Source: Linnemannia hyalina
Lineage: Eukaryota > Mortierellomycota > Mortierellomycetes > Mortierellales > Mortierellaceae
DNA length: 64,000 nucleotides
Assembly (NCBI GenBank): GCA_019671135.1
Contig: JAHRHY010000008.1
Span: 1,364,001 to 1,428,000, forward strand
Reading direction: 5' to 3'
Below the pieces are notes generated by a model. That model ran no database searches. It was not told where the DNA came from and saw only the letters and a list, made by a program, of their open reading frames with translations. Below are positions 47,504-59,600 of the stretch, piece by piece (positions within the stretch are counted from its first letter, which is position 1; each line of letters begins with the position of its first letter). The position numbers and the translations under genes are program-made.

Positions 47504-48948
47504 GGTTGGGATTGTGGTTGGTTGGGTTGTTTGATGGGCGGAAGGAAGAAGGGTGGATCAGAAGAAGGCAGACAGAGACAGTACTTTGCAGAGTGCTGTG
47601 GACAGGAGTTGTGACAACACAGTGGCGAAATTAAATTATCGAAATTATTTCACTCGACACTTTGAGACGATCTCGCGAATAGACTTTGGAGGAGACCTCT
47701 GTTGACAGACTGCTTCCCTTCGATCCCATTTTTCTTTACGTCGCACCCCTCTTTTGTTCTCCAGCTTAGTGTAGCATTGACGCTAGTCGAGCATGGATTA
47801 ATGACCTGCTTGTTTGCATTGTTTGCATTGTTTTTTGCTCTTGTTGTTTGTCGTTTGTCGTTCTTTTGAACCGTTGGCCCCCTTCGCACCGATGCGTAAT
47901 TTCAAAGGGAAAGGAACGTCTTCTTAATTTGTGACGAAAAGACAGACGGGCAGACGATGTCAATGCTATGATGTTTGGGGATGGACATGATGATGATGAT
48001 GGGTCTGTAGGAACAACAACATAGTGAGGTTGTTGACAGCAAGAAAAAAGGAAAAGAAAGAAGCAGCTCCAACCATGATGATGATGGTGTGCTCTTCCTT
48101 ACTTGGCCACCACACTACGGTGCAGCACATGAGGTCACGATGAAGAGGTGTACCAATGGGTGTCTCCCCCGCATTTTTCATATTTTTCTGTGAGTAGAAT
48201 GCGAGCAACAATTGAGGCACCGCTCCTTTCTTTCTTTATTCCTTACTTTCTTTCTTTCTTTCTTTCTTTCTTTCTAGCTGACTGAACAGAACTGAATGAA
48301 TAAAATGAGTGACTAACTGTTGGCCTGGATCTAGTGCGCCTCTGCCTCCATTGTCATTTCGTGGGGAAACCACTTCTTTTGGAAGTGCCAACTTTGACTT
48401 TTTGTCCTTCCTCACTTCTTTCTTTTTCTTCTTCTTCGTCTTCTTCGCCTCGTCCTCTTTCTCTTTCTTCTTCTTCTTCTTCTTCTTCACACACACTCTC
48501 TCTCTCTTGTCATCACTCATCATCTTTCACGCTCTTCTTCCCATCTCATCCATCCCTCACCTTCTCATTTTCACACTTCTCATTCACACTTCTTCTTTGA
48601 CTTCACATTCACCACATATAACCTACCCTTTTCTTTGCATCTCCTGCGCACCAACTCCCTACTCTTCTTTCTTTCTTTCTTTCTTTAGTAATTTCTGCGC
48701 CTACACCAACAGCCAAACAACACACACCCATACTTCACCTGCATATCAAATTAGTGTGCCATATTTTATCCCACGGATCTTCCCCACGAAACAGACGGAC
48801 GGACCTACTTTTAGACACATTTCTCATCTTTTTTACTTCTTCTTTCTTCTTTACTTTGCTCACTCTTCTTCTTCTTCTTCTTCTTCTACATACTCTCCTT
48901 CCACCTTTTGACTTCTTCATTACACACTTTCTCACTCACACCCCCGCA

Positions 48949-48981
<33 letters not shown>

Positions 48982-49039
48982 CTTCGTCTTCTTCTCTTCC
49001 TCCTTCCGTATTCAACATATCTACAACGCACCCTACATC
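47504..49039. other. Divergent region, PPP4R2 (-) to PFK-2/FBPase-2 (+)
   Basis: No exon is recognised. Short-period repeats include (TTTC)n at 48231-48275, (TTC)n at about 48418-48489 and (TC)n at 48954-48981. A (CAT)n-type stretch sits near 47987. From 48380 onward the plus strand is almost wholly pyrimidine, forming the leader of the PFK-2 gene. Frames here encode Ser/Phe/Leu low-complexity peptides only. Confidence 0.5.
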
Positions 49040-49736
49040 ATGTCCACAGCTATGAGCATTAACCCAGGTATATACTTCGCCTGAACCATCGTTTCCTCGC
49101 TCCTCTTGGCCGCAATTGGTCACTACCGTTCATCCTTTCTCCCCATCAGCCATTGAAACGACAGGGCCAAGTCTGACACTAACCTAAACGTACCCCACCT
49201 CTTCCTCACTGATTCTTTCTCTCGTTTTTCACCATCCGACTAACCAACAGGTTCTCAAGTTGCCTGTGTGGTAAGTAGCCCCACCTGCTTGAATTAAAAA
49301 CCAACATTCATCCGCGTATGTCAGTCAAGGACACAAGCGAAGCGCTCCAACTAACTTCCTCTTACTTCTCGGACTTTCTTGTTGTTTTTTTTCTTTGTTT
49401 GTGCTCAGTTGGTTGGGTTGCCAGGAACCTCCAAAACTCTGGTTGCACAAAAAGGTAAATAAGCATCCGTCCCCACCACCGTGTCAACCTCCAATCCGCT
49501 CTCACTCCCCAAATTCACTTTTGGTGGAAAAGAAAACCAACCACCCCATCCAGGTGGGGATTGCAAAACGAACAGTGGATGGACTGGGGCGAGGTAAAGG
49601 AGACAGGAAAGAGTACGGCTCGGGAACAGAAAAGGTGTCGGATGACCTTGATGGGATAAGGCTCAAAGAAGGTTGCCCAGCAGCTTACCATCCATCCCAT
49701 TCTTACTACAGATGGCGGCTTTATTTGGGCAATAAC

Positions 49737-49790
<54 letters not shown>

Positions 49791-52288
49791 AACAACATGG
49801 AACACGCATACACATGCTTGCTCCTCTGTTGTCTTTCCAAGACAATTGACGACAGTTCACATCAAAGGGCGTGCACACTTGGCCCGACAGAGAAAGAAGG
49901 AATGTTTTATATTTTTCAAGGGTCTTCGACCCTTCTCGTCACCTGGGTAGCGGGTCGACAAAGACAAAAAATAATAAGACAGAAAAAGGGACGAAAGAGA
50001 GACAGAAAAAGAGAGAGGGGTCGAAGGAAGAGAAAATGCAAGCGTGCGTCTTTTTTCTCGTTCGTTCGCACATGTTTGTCGCCGTCTCACTCCGGAGTAC
50101 CCTCTGGCTAATTCTAAAAGCTATTTGCGTTCTCTATTGTTTAAAGTGAGAAAGGGGGTAAAGAACTTGCTGGTGTTTTTTGTTTGGTCCGGACCAATTT
50201 TTTATTTTTCAATTAATGTGCCTCGGTGCCTGATCGGGCCAATATGGTGGGCGGTGTGACAAGGTCGGATTGCATGGACTGAGAGGGTCGATGTGGGTTA
50301 TTCAATCTGGTTTATTATGGTTTTAAACCTGAACTGAAAATGGGCAGATGAGTGGTGCGGGGATAGATGACTGTATGACTCGACCCTACGATGGCTCTCT
50401 TTTCCCTTCCACTGCAACCTATTTTTTTTTTCTGTTTGCTTGGTTGTCAATTGGGCAAACAGAAGTCTCTTCTGCCCCGCGTGGTGTGCACATGGTGCAT
50501 AGTATGAGCAGTACTATAACACAGATACAACGCACCCTGAGCAAAAAAAAAAAAAAAAAGAACAAGGCAACTGGCACTGCAAAAAAAAACTCTTTTCTTT
50601 TTTTGAACAGGGCACATACCTTATAGAGATTCCCATTCTTCCTTTTTATTACGCCTGCTGCACTTCATCCATTCACCACCTCCCTTGGTGTCAGAATTGA
50701 GGAAGGAAAGAAGACAAGCAATTCTCCTTCTCGCAGCATTTTTGAGTTTGGGCCATCCCAGTCTCAAAGAGAAAGAGGACGAAAATGGTGCGGAGGAAGA
50801 GTGTGGCACCACCATTGGCTTGTTTCGGTTGTTCCGAAACCACCCTCTTTAGACCCCTGTTCCTTCCGTCTTGCCCTTTCCCTTTCTCTCCAGAGACACT
50901 TACCCACCACCGCCAAACACCAATAGTCGCGGGCCTCAATGGCTGCTGCTGCATATCATACTTTGTTCCGACACTGACACTTGCCTTGCATCTTGTTTTT
51001 CTTTTGCGCTTTGTTCCTGGAATAGTCTGCCGATACCTGCAATGGCTCGGAATCGAAGCCAAAGTCTTCAATGTCGGCAACTACCGCCGCAAACTGTTTG
51101 GGACACACCAGCCCCATTCGTTCTTTGATCCCACCAACCCAGAGGGTGAACGATCCAGGAACGAGGCCACCAACGCGGCCCTCAAGGATATGATTCATTG
51201 GTTCCGCAAAGATGAAGGAACTGTCGCTCTCTTTGATGCTACAAACTCGACCAAGGTTAAGCGGGAGTTGCTCCTCCAGGAGTGTGAGCGCAACGGTGTC
51301 CAGGTCATGTTTATCGAATCGGTCTGCGAGGACGAGGCCATCCAGTTGGCCAATGCGATCGAGACTCAAACGCACTCGCCCGACTATGAACAGATGGAGC
51401 CCGAATTGGCACTGCAGGACTTCAAGGCGAGGACTAGGCTGTTCAAAGAAAAGTACGAGACCATTGTGGACCGGGACCAGGCTTACATCAAGTTGATTGA
51501 TGCGGGAAGTGATGTCATTGTCAACAGGATTAAGGGATATGTTCAGTCGCGGGTAGTCTACTACTTGATGAACCTGCGGATTGCACCCCGCAACATCTAC
51601 TTTAGTCGAGTAAGTGCCAATATCTGTTGTTCCTATTGTGATATTACTTGCATCTCCATTTGTCTCTATTTATGGTGCATCTCGTTTGTTGTCAAAGGAG
51701 ACAGTGAGGGACAGACAGAGACAAAGAAAAAGAAATAATATTAATAACAGCCATGCATGGTTTCATCTCTTGCGGTCTCTTCTTTTTTTTCCCCTCTTTG
51801 TTCATTGTAGCACGGCGAGTCGCTGTTCAACGTGATGGGTCTACTCGGTGGCGATTCTGAATTATCGGCTCGCGGCAAGCAGTATGCGCGGGCATTGCCC
51901 GAGCTCCTTTCCACACATATCCCCAATGCCGATCAATTGACTGTAAGTATCCTCCTCACCCCCTCTTCTCCCTTTCCAAGTTGGACAATTTCGAGGTCCT
52001 CATTTTCTTTTGCCCCTCACACGGACACAAAAGGAACAAACGCCGTGAACTGTGCCTGTCATCATTATGACTCTCGCCTTTTTTTTTTTTTTTTGATTCT
52101 CCACTTTTTTTATTATTTCATTTTCATCCATCGCCTCATCTCTGTCTGTAATTGAAACTACGACAAAGGCGCCTCGCCATCGATCCCTCGGGCACGAATG
52201 AAAAAGAGCGCTGTTTTTGGATGACTTGGTTGGTGTAGACTTGGTTGGTGTAGATGTCTTGCATCCTTCATATTCGCCATTCCTTCTG

Positions 52289-52320
<32 letters not shown>

Positions 52321-53897
52321 TTTGGGATGACTGACATTCTCCCACGCTTATTTTTTTTAAGGTTGCGACCCATATATATATATATATATTTATTTTTTAT
52401 TTTTTTTATTTTTTTGGCATATACTAATACCAATGCATACCATCTCTTTTTTTTCTTCCTCTTATTTTAACCTTTTCAAACAATTAGATCTGGACTTCAA
52501 CCAAGAAACGCACCATCGCCACCGCCAAACATCTCCCCAACAAAAAGCTCGCCTGGCAAGCACTGGACGAACTCGAGGCCGGCAAGGCTGATGCACTGAC
52601 ATACGAACAGGTTGAGGAACAGTTCCCCGACGACTTTGCCAAGCGCGACAACGACAAGTACAACTACCGGTACCAGGATGGCGAGTCCTATAGGGATGTT
52701 GTTCAGCGTCTGGAACCTGTGCTCATGGATCTGGAACGACAGGAAAACGTCTTGATCATTGGACACCAGGCCATCCTCCGATGCCTCTACGCCTACTTTA
52801 TGAATCACTCCTTCGAGCGACTCCCCTACCTCAAAATCCCCCTCCATACCGTCATCCAGCTCACCCCCAGAGCCTATACCTGCGAGGAGAGGCGATTCAA
52901 GGTCGATATCGAGGCTGTTGATACTCATCGCCCCAAACCCAAGGCAGGTTCGCCAGCGGTCACCAAGGCTGCGGCACCAGCGGACCCTGAGGTTCAGGCA
53001 CTTGCTACAGCGCCCGAGCCCACTGGACGACCTCTGACGGATGCAGAGAAACCCAAGATTATCTTGTCCAACATGAAGACGACTACCTTCCGAGACGCCC
53101 TTCACCCCGATGCTGCATCCGTCGAGTCTCGTGCAGCGTCACCAGCACCAGCACAGGCACAAGTTGCAGCAACAGCAGTAGCACCCGCCGCACCAGTACT
53201 AGCACCAGTACCGGCACCAGTACCGGCACCAGTACCAGCGCCAGCACGAGTGTCACAGGCACCGGTATCAATCGCCAAGCCACTAGTGGAAGAGAAGGCG
53301 AAGCAGATCGCCGCAGCCTTGAAGCAGGCGACTGCCGTCGGTTCTATCGCCAACCCAGCCATCGCCCTCGGCCCCAACGACGTCAACACCCCCATCCCAG
53401 AATCGGCACTCTCGGCCCCCCTCCAAAGCAGCAACAACGGAGAAACGACCCTGAAGAGTGCAGGAGGTCCCGCCGCCGGTTTGAGTGTCAACAGCTACAG
53501 CACAGGATCAGTATCCTGGAAATCGGCCTCCACTCCTCCCATGAGCCCTGTTCCCTCGATCCCAGAATCCATGTCGGCCGCTGCTCAGGCTGCTGCAGAG
53601 GCGGACGATGCGGCTCTGTCGGATAACCAGGATTTGGACCAGTGCTGTTCATGCCCGATCCCTGGAACTGGAAGCAAGGGAGTCAGTGCCTCGTCGTCGT
53701 TGGAGCAGATCGCTGTTGTTGCTGTTGACAACAAGTCCAAGAAGGAAGTTGCAGTTACTGTCCCGGCAGTCACCGCTGTGGCTGTCGAAACCCCCAAGCA
53801 GGTCGCAGTCGACAACAAATCCAAGAAGGAGGTCGCTGTCCCTGTCCCTGCAGTCCGCCAGCCTGTTGCTCAGGTCGCTACCGCCGCCTTTGTTTGA
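49040..53897 (+). CDS. PFKFB: 6-phosphofructo-2-kinase/fructose-2,6-bisphosphatase
   Basis: Six exons: 49040-49067, 49251-49270, 49409-49454, 51026-51609, 51811-51942, 52488-53897 (739 aa). This bifunctional cytosolic enzyme makes and breaks fructose-2,6-bisphosphate, which controls glycolysis and gluconeogenesis. The kinase half has a P-loop variant GLPGTSKT (usual GLPARGKT; Lys and Thr kept), NVGNYRRKLFG, VALFDATNSTKVKRE and ESVCED. The phosphatase half has the phosphohistidine motif SRHGESLFN, joined across exons 4-5, GGDSELSARG and the second His in IIGHQAILRCL, so both activities look possible. A tail of ~290 residues follows, Ala/Pro/Val-rich, with a (AP[AV]P)n run and two copies of VDNKSKKEVAV. 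Exons 1-3 are tiny, and the third intron is 1571 nt. Start chosen as the first ATG giving correct phase; an extra upstream exon cannot be excluded. Confidence 0.9.
49455..51025 (+). other. Unusually long intron (1571 nt) of PFKFB
   Basis: The border phases join AQK to VCRYLQWLG exactly as in the family, so the whole interval is intronic. It contains a (CA)n microsatellite, A-runs near 50540 and 50582, and purine- and pyrimidine-rich blocks. No transposon gene or tRNA is recognised in it. Confidence 0.8.
49739..49785. repeat. (CA)n microsatellite in PFKFB intron 3
   Basis: About 23 CA dinucleotides in a row, a likely length-variable marker. Confidence 0.9.
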
Positions 53898-54196
53898 GAT
53901 GCTTTTCTTTCTTGATCGTTTGCAAGGCTTTTTTTTTAGTTACAAACAAACACAACACCCCCAGGTGCCATTCGTATTTTCATAAAGGCATTATTTGTAA
54001 TAGTAACCCCCCATTGACCATTGTTTGGATGTTGTGGCAAAATGCTTGTATTTGATGTATCGTTGTAATATGAAAAAAATGCAGGGGAGTTAAAAAAAAG
54101 TGGGGGAGTGGATGAACAAAAATAGTAAAAGAGGAGGAGGAGGGGAGTGAAGGAAACAAAAAAAAAGTCGACCAAAATGATAGTCGATAGTTTTTT
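53898..54196. other. Convergent 3' region, PFKFB and PES1
   Basis: Just under 300 nt with T- and A-runs; presumed 3' UTRs of the converging genes. No coding sequence is seen. Confidence 0.45.
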
Positions 54197-56664
54197 TTAC
54201 TTCTTGGCCTTCTTGTTGGCAGAGGCCTTGGCGGACTTGGCCAACAGCTCCTTCTTCTGAGTGAGCTTCTCGACCTCGGCAGCCTTCTTGTTCTTGCCGT
54301 ACTGGATCTTGGTGTAGAGCTTCTGCTGCTTGTTGGTCATCATGATCTTGGCCAACTCCTTGGCCTCCTCAGCCTCAGCCTCGGCAGCTGTACGCTTCTT
54401 GCCGGCAGATCTTGTTGTAGGTGCAGTTGAGGCGGGCTCGGCAGCCTTGGCAGCCTTGGTGGCCTTGATCTTCTTCTTGTTCTCCTTGGCCTCGAATTCT
54501 GTGAATGCAACACCCTTGGCCTCGGCCTCCAACTCAATCTGGTGGAGATCCTTATGCTATTAGAGAGTAAGGGTAATGAATAAGACAGAATACGTTAGTC
54601 TCAAGCGCCAATGAAATGAATGCATAATGAAAGCTCCAAAGAGCAAAAGTATAGATAATAAAGGAAATTTTACCTCGGCATCCTCATCCTCGTCCTCGTC
54701 AGCATCCTCCTCATCCTCATCCTCCTCATCCTCGTCCTCTTCCTCCTCATCATCGCTCTCGATAGCCAAGTCCTCGGTCTGGCCCTCGAACTGGTTAGCA
54801 TCGGGAACGTAATCACCCTCCTTGGCCTCAACGAAGGGCGACAAGTGAGGAGGGAGGGTCTTGCCGACAAAGTAAGTATCACCAACCAAGATCTTTCCGG
54901 CGTTAATGCAATCATAGGCCCACTGGGGCTGGACATATTGACGGCTCAAGAAACGATGTCCCTGAGTGGGACGATCGCTGATCTGGTGAGTGATCCGGTC
55001 ATCGTTCTCGTCAAAGGGCGAACCCTCGCCGAGGACGGCATCCCATCCGACCTGGGCTCCCAAAGCACGGAGGACAAACTCGAGTGAGTAGCGGGGGACC
55101 TCACGCGAGAGGAAAATGACACAGTTGCTGAATAGGGACTGGAAATGCGTCAAGTGTTGAGAAGCCCTCTGGATATCCGTGAACGTCACTGTGCCAGCAG
55201 CAGTACCGTCCAAGTTTGGCAGGGGGGCGGGGAACTCGTCCATGGCACTGTCAGCATCCTGGTCGATCTCAGTGGTTGTGGTGGTGTTATCCTCGGTCTC
55301 CTGAATGTGAGCAATCTTGCTGGAAAGAGACTTGATTCTCTTTTCTGATTCCTGAAGACGCTGCTTCTCCTCCTTGGATAATGAAGCGGCGACAGTGCTG
55401 GTGGTAGACTGGCTGACAGTCTTGGCAATGTTGGCCGAAGACTGGGTCGACTCGATGATAAGAGCGTTCATGCCGGCACCGCCCTCGTCCAACTTGAGAT
55501 CCAATGTAGGTGGGTAGACCAGGTTGACATCTGAGTACAGTCTGTAGTTGACGAATCCGCACAATGTCTGGTGGAACTCCAAGAAAGTCAACATCACACG
55601 GAAATCAACATCCGTAGGGACCTAACAGTTCGAAAAAGCGAATGAGTGAGAACGTCAGTTAGTTTCAGGTACCAAAGCTGACCACGCAATTTACACCGCG
55701 ACAAAACCAAGGTCAACTTACGTTCTGAGAGAACTGGTATGGGACGAGCCAGGTGACGGTCTGTCCCTTGATCTCGGCCTGATAATAGATTCCCTTGATA
55801 GACAGGAAGGTCTTTCTCAAGCTGCGGGTGTGGAGGATATAGTGCTGGAACTCGGCAGCGAGGCGCTGGCAGTTCTCGATGGTCTCGGACTTGATCTTCT
55901 CGGTCTTGGGCATGGTGGCGAACAAGAAGATCATACACAGAGCATCGTCGAGATCACGGAGGGCATCTGTGAAGGTAGGGTAGCGTTCTTTGATGAGGTG
56001 GTCCAATGTGTAGATGGGCTTGTTCTCGGCCAGGGTCTTGGCCGTGCTGTACTGACCCTTGGACATGACCTTAGCCATCTTCTTGGCGAATGTCTTGTAT
56101 TCACGGAACTTGCCCAGGATGGGCTCGTGCATCAGGTACTGGATGTCCTTGGCATAGTAGAATGTCGAGGGTGCTGTCGAACCCTTGTTGGCCTTCTTCT
56201 TGTTCTTGGGCTCGCGGGGGTAGATACCCTTGAGAATACACAAGCGACTATTTGGATAGTGGAAATTGGCGTTAGTTTCACAGTTGTTCATTCAGAGAAG
56301 GAAAGCGGTATAATAGAGTCCTGCTCATGTCATGTCCTTGCTGTATCCAGATCCCCTTGCAGTCCACCTGATCCACCGCTTCAAGTACGACCAGCTGAAT
56401 AGAGTGTCCGATCCACCGATAAGTTTGACAACGAGGTAACCTCGAGTCCGTGTTCCAAATAACGTCAAAGGCGAGTGTCGAGTTGGCTTGTATCCTGAGG
56501 ATGTCCAGGTGATGTGTGTTGCAAGAAAAAGTAAAGTCCTTGAAAGTGCGCTGTTGTCCATACCGGAAGTCGGCAAGAGTGACCTGGAGCTTCTTCAGAG
56601 CCTGGTTACGAGTGATGTAGTTGATGGCTGCTCCGGCCTTTCCCTTCTTGTGAAGCTTTCCCAT
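54197..56664 (-). CDS. PES1: Pescadillo homologue, ribosome biogenesis factor
   Basis: Four exons on the minus strand: 56664-56564, 56247-55722, 55621-54674, 54556-54197 (644 aa). Pescadillo (yeast Nop7) works with BOP1/Erb1 and WDR12/Ytm1 in the nucleolus in 27S pre-rRNA processing and 60S assembly. The N terminus [28 protein letters not shown] and the block [23 protein letters not shown] are hallmarks, restored across the first intron. The Pescadillo N domain continues through [20 protein letters not shown] and [29 protein letters not shown] domain (about 360-460) includes [31 protein letters not shown] and [14 protein letters not shown] long Glu/Asp run (about 495-525) precedes the last intron, then a Lys/Ala-rich coiled-coil tail ending NKKAKK. 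The purine-rich stretch after 56665 is its leader. Confidence 0.97.
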
Positions 56665-59600
56665 GGTGAATAAGTTGTTAGTGGAGGGGGAGAGAGGGGG
56701 GAAAAGAAAAAAGGGGGAGGAGTGATGGAGATGGAGGGTAGAGGAGGAGGAGGTAGAAAGTAAAAAAAAAAAAGGAACAACGACCGACTTTGATACAGCA
56801 GCCAGAACAAGCTTCGAGGTGGACAACAAAAAAAAAAAAGAAAAAAGAAAAGAGCTGAAAAAACAACAACAAAAGTCACGTGTTAGAGTGGCTTCTCCTT
56901 TCGAGCAGTCCCAAAGTTTTGGGGCGAAGATGTTTCACAGAGAGCGAGTCGCGTCGGAGACGAAGGGTGAGAGTGATACGGAAAGAGAGCGCGCCACAAG
57001 AGTTGGACTGGCCAAATAGTACAGATGGGGACAGTCCATTCATTTTTTTGGTACCATCTCTTGTGGCATGGAGGAGAAGCTACTATTGACCACCTTGATA
57101 ATTACTGTCAAAGTCGACAAGAAGAAGGCGGAACCAGCATAACAGCAAATTAGCACGCTCGAAAACTAGACATGCTGTCACCAGAGCCTAACTGTATAGC
57201 CCTTTCTCTTTGTTGGTTGAACGCTTTTGCATCGCATGTTTCGGGTGCTGATAAAAGGAGAGAAAGGAACAAGTGGGGACAGTGTCGAACTTACCGTAGA
57301 CGAGTTGGGGTGTCGAGTTGAAATAAAATAGTGACGCAAGTAGTTAATACTGAGATACATAATTAGTGCGACAAAGAGAGTAAGAATAAAATGATACAAC
57401 GAGATGGACAACAAGAACTGCCTATGAATGTAGCTTGGTTTCTGTTGCAATTGGTGCCAATAGCCGCTATGGATCGTATCCTTTTGGACATATGGTGGCA
57501 TATGTATGGACATACGACAATGGTCAACCTGATGGATCGTTTACATACTGCACTTTTTCCTCTCCTTCCGTCCTGTCTGTGATCATAGTTTTCTTTTAAA
57601 GAAACAAGGCGAGAATGGACGTCAATGGAAAATCCTCGAGGAGAGACAGAGGAGAGAAGTGTTGGTGGCGATGAGAGATTGAACATGGGGAATATGATAC
57701 CCCGAACGGCGAGTTTTTGTAATGAACAACCCTCACCTTCTTTCGTTTTTGTTGATTGTTCGACTTAGTTTTGCATTTTCTCCTTTTGAAAATTATTTTA
57801 TTCAATCGACTACATCTTTTCCGTCTTTCCCTTCAGCTCTACTCTCCAGTATCTAATGCCTCCGCTTAACCCCTCGTGTCCCTGTTACTCTCTCCTCTCC
57901 TCTCTTGGCACGACGATCTCTTCTTATCTCTCAAGGTCGTTTTCATTACGGCGCCGAGAACTAGGCAAAAGTTAATAGCTCATTTCCTATTCATGTTAGC
58001 CCTATTCTAATTTCCACCAGCACTCTGTATCCTCTCTCTGTTATTGTATTCGTCACTTCCAAACGGTGGAAACATAAACAGGCAGCCCACTGTTGATGGT
58101 GGAATGAGTGAGTAACAACAAACAAAACGCCAAAAAAAAATACTGGAACAAACCTTTCTCCCCTAATACAATAACAGTGTGTTCTCTCCTGTCAGTACTC
58201 TTTCCGCCAATGCCGAGTGATTGTTATCGAAGGAACTTTGCGTCGATCTGAAGCAAGAGGGAAAGAGAGAGAGAGACAAGATGTTCCTCTTTTCCTCGGT
58301 GTTTTTGCGTGTACCTTTCCCTCTCTACCTTTTCGACCCTCGACAAGGAAAAATTCGCTTCTGACGAGGGCGACAACAGCAGCATCTTTTCCAAAAAGAT
58401 CGGCGATGACGACGACGGCCCTACTCCTTTATTCCTCGAAGGAAAGTACCCCGACAGCAGCTGTAGTCACAGAGAAAGACGAGCACCATCACCCACCGAC
58501 AATCTCCCCATGGCACCCGCCACACCCGTGCCAGAGCATCTGCAGGATCAATTAAAAGAACTCCAGGCCGAGATGCGAGGCCTTCAGGACTGAATCTCAC
58601 AAGCAACTCAATTCTCCAGTCATCCTTGACCAAATTTCGTCACGACCGTCACCTACGACAGGGCGTCAGCAACAACAACAACAACATCTGATTACTCGGC
58701 TACTCTTTCTCTGATCTATCGTGGGATGCTGGGGCGGATGTGTTTTCCCAGCCTCTTTTGTTTGTGGATGCGGCCACATACATTTCAGATTCAGGGGTGT
58801 TGGCGCAAACAAATAAATATGCCAAAAGACGGGGCGCAAGCGCTGTGCGTGCACAGTCCCGTGCGACCATCCAGGGCGGGACTGCTCACTTTTTTTGATT
58901 TTGTGATTTCTTATGTTGAGCTCAGCCCATTCCTCTCCATCAGCACCATGCCCCCAATAAAAAAGCAATAAGCTGCAATATGGATTGCGCTATGGGCGTT
59001 AGCGAGGAAAGGTGGCGCTCCCTAGTCGTTGGATAGTATATGCAAGGGGCAGTGCAAATGGCAAGATTGAGGCCTCGTTTTCTCAGGGGTATAATGATCT
59101 CCGCTTGAACACCAAATATCCACACCTTTGCAAAAATGCTTGTTTTAAAGTATAATGCCCCAGTTATCTTCAGACTCGCAGCGCTGCGACCCTTCTGTTG
59201 TTCACCGACAGGAGTGTTGAACAACCTGTTTGATTTTCTTTCTTCTTTAACATGGTCCACCATTGCGTCCCGTTGCTCAAAATATCTACGTAAGACGCCC
59301 AAGTTTTACCCAAAGGAAAAAGTACAACCAGACACCTGGTAAAACAGCATATGGTTCAATGTTGAATGCAAGGCAACATTTTATCAAGTCAGAATATTGG
59401 GAAACTGCACTCAGATCACGGTGACGCGTTAAAAGCAGACTAGTTAAAGCGCGACAAACAAACCGAAGAGATTGTATTAGCCACTTAACTGTAGTATAAA
59501 TTTTGACAAGTGAATAAAGCATCAACAATGCGACCTTGAATTCCTGCAGGAGCAAGGATTGAAAGAGCCGACATCGAAGGATCAAAAAGAAACGCGCTCT

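Noticed and set aside
48309..48911. 200-codon Ser/Phe-rich frame upstream of PFKFB
   Set aside because: Generated by (TTC)n/(TC)n tracts; this is the pyrimidine-rich leader.
58940..59302. 120-codon minus-strand open frame in the gene-poor region
   Set aside because: No motif, no splice partners and mixed composition; too weak to call a gene or a transposase remnant.
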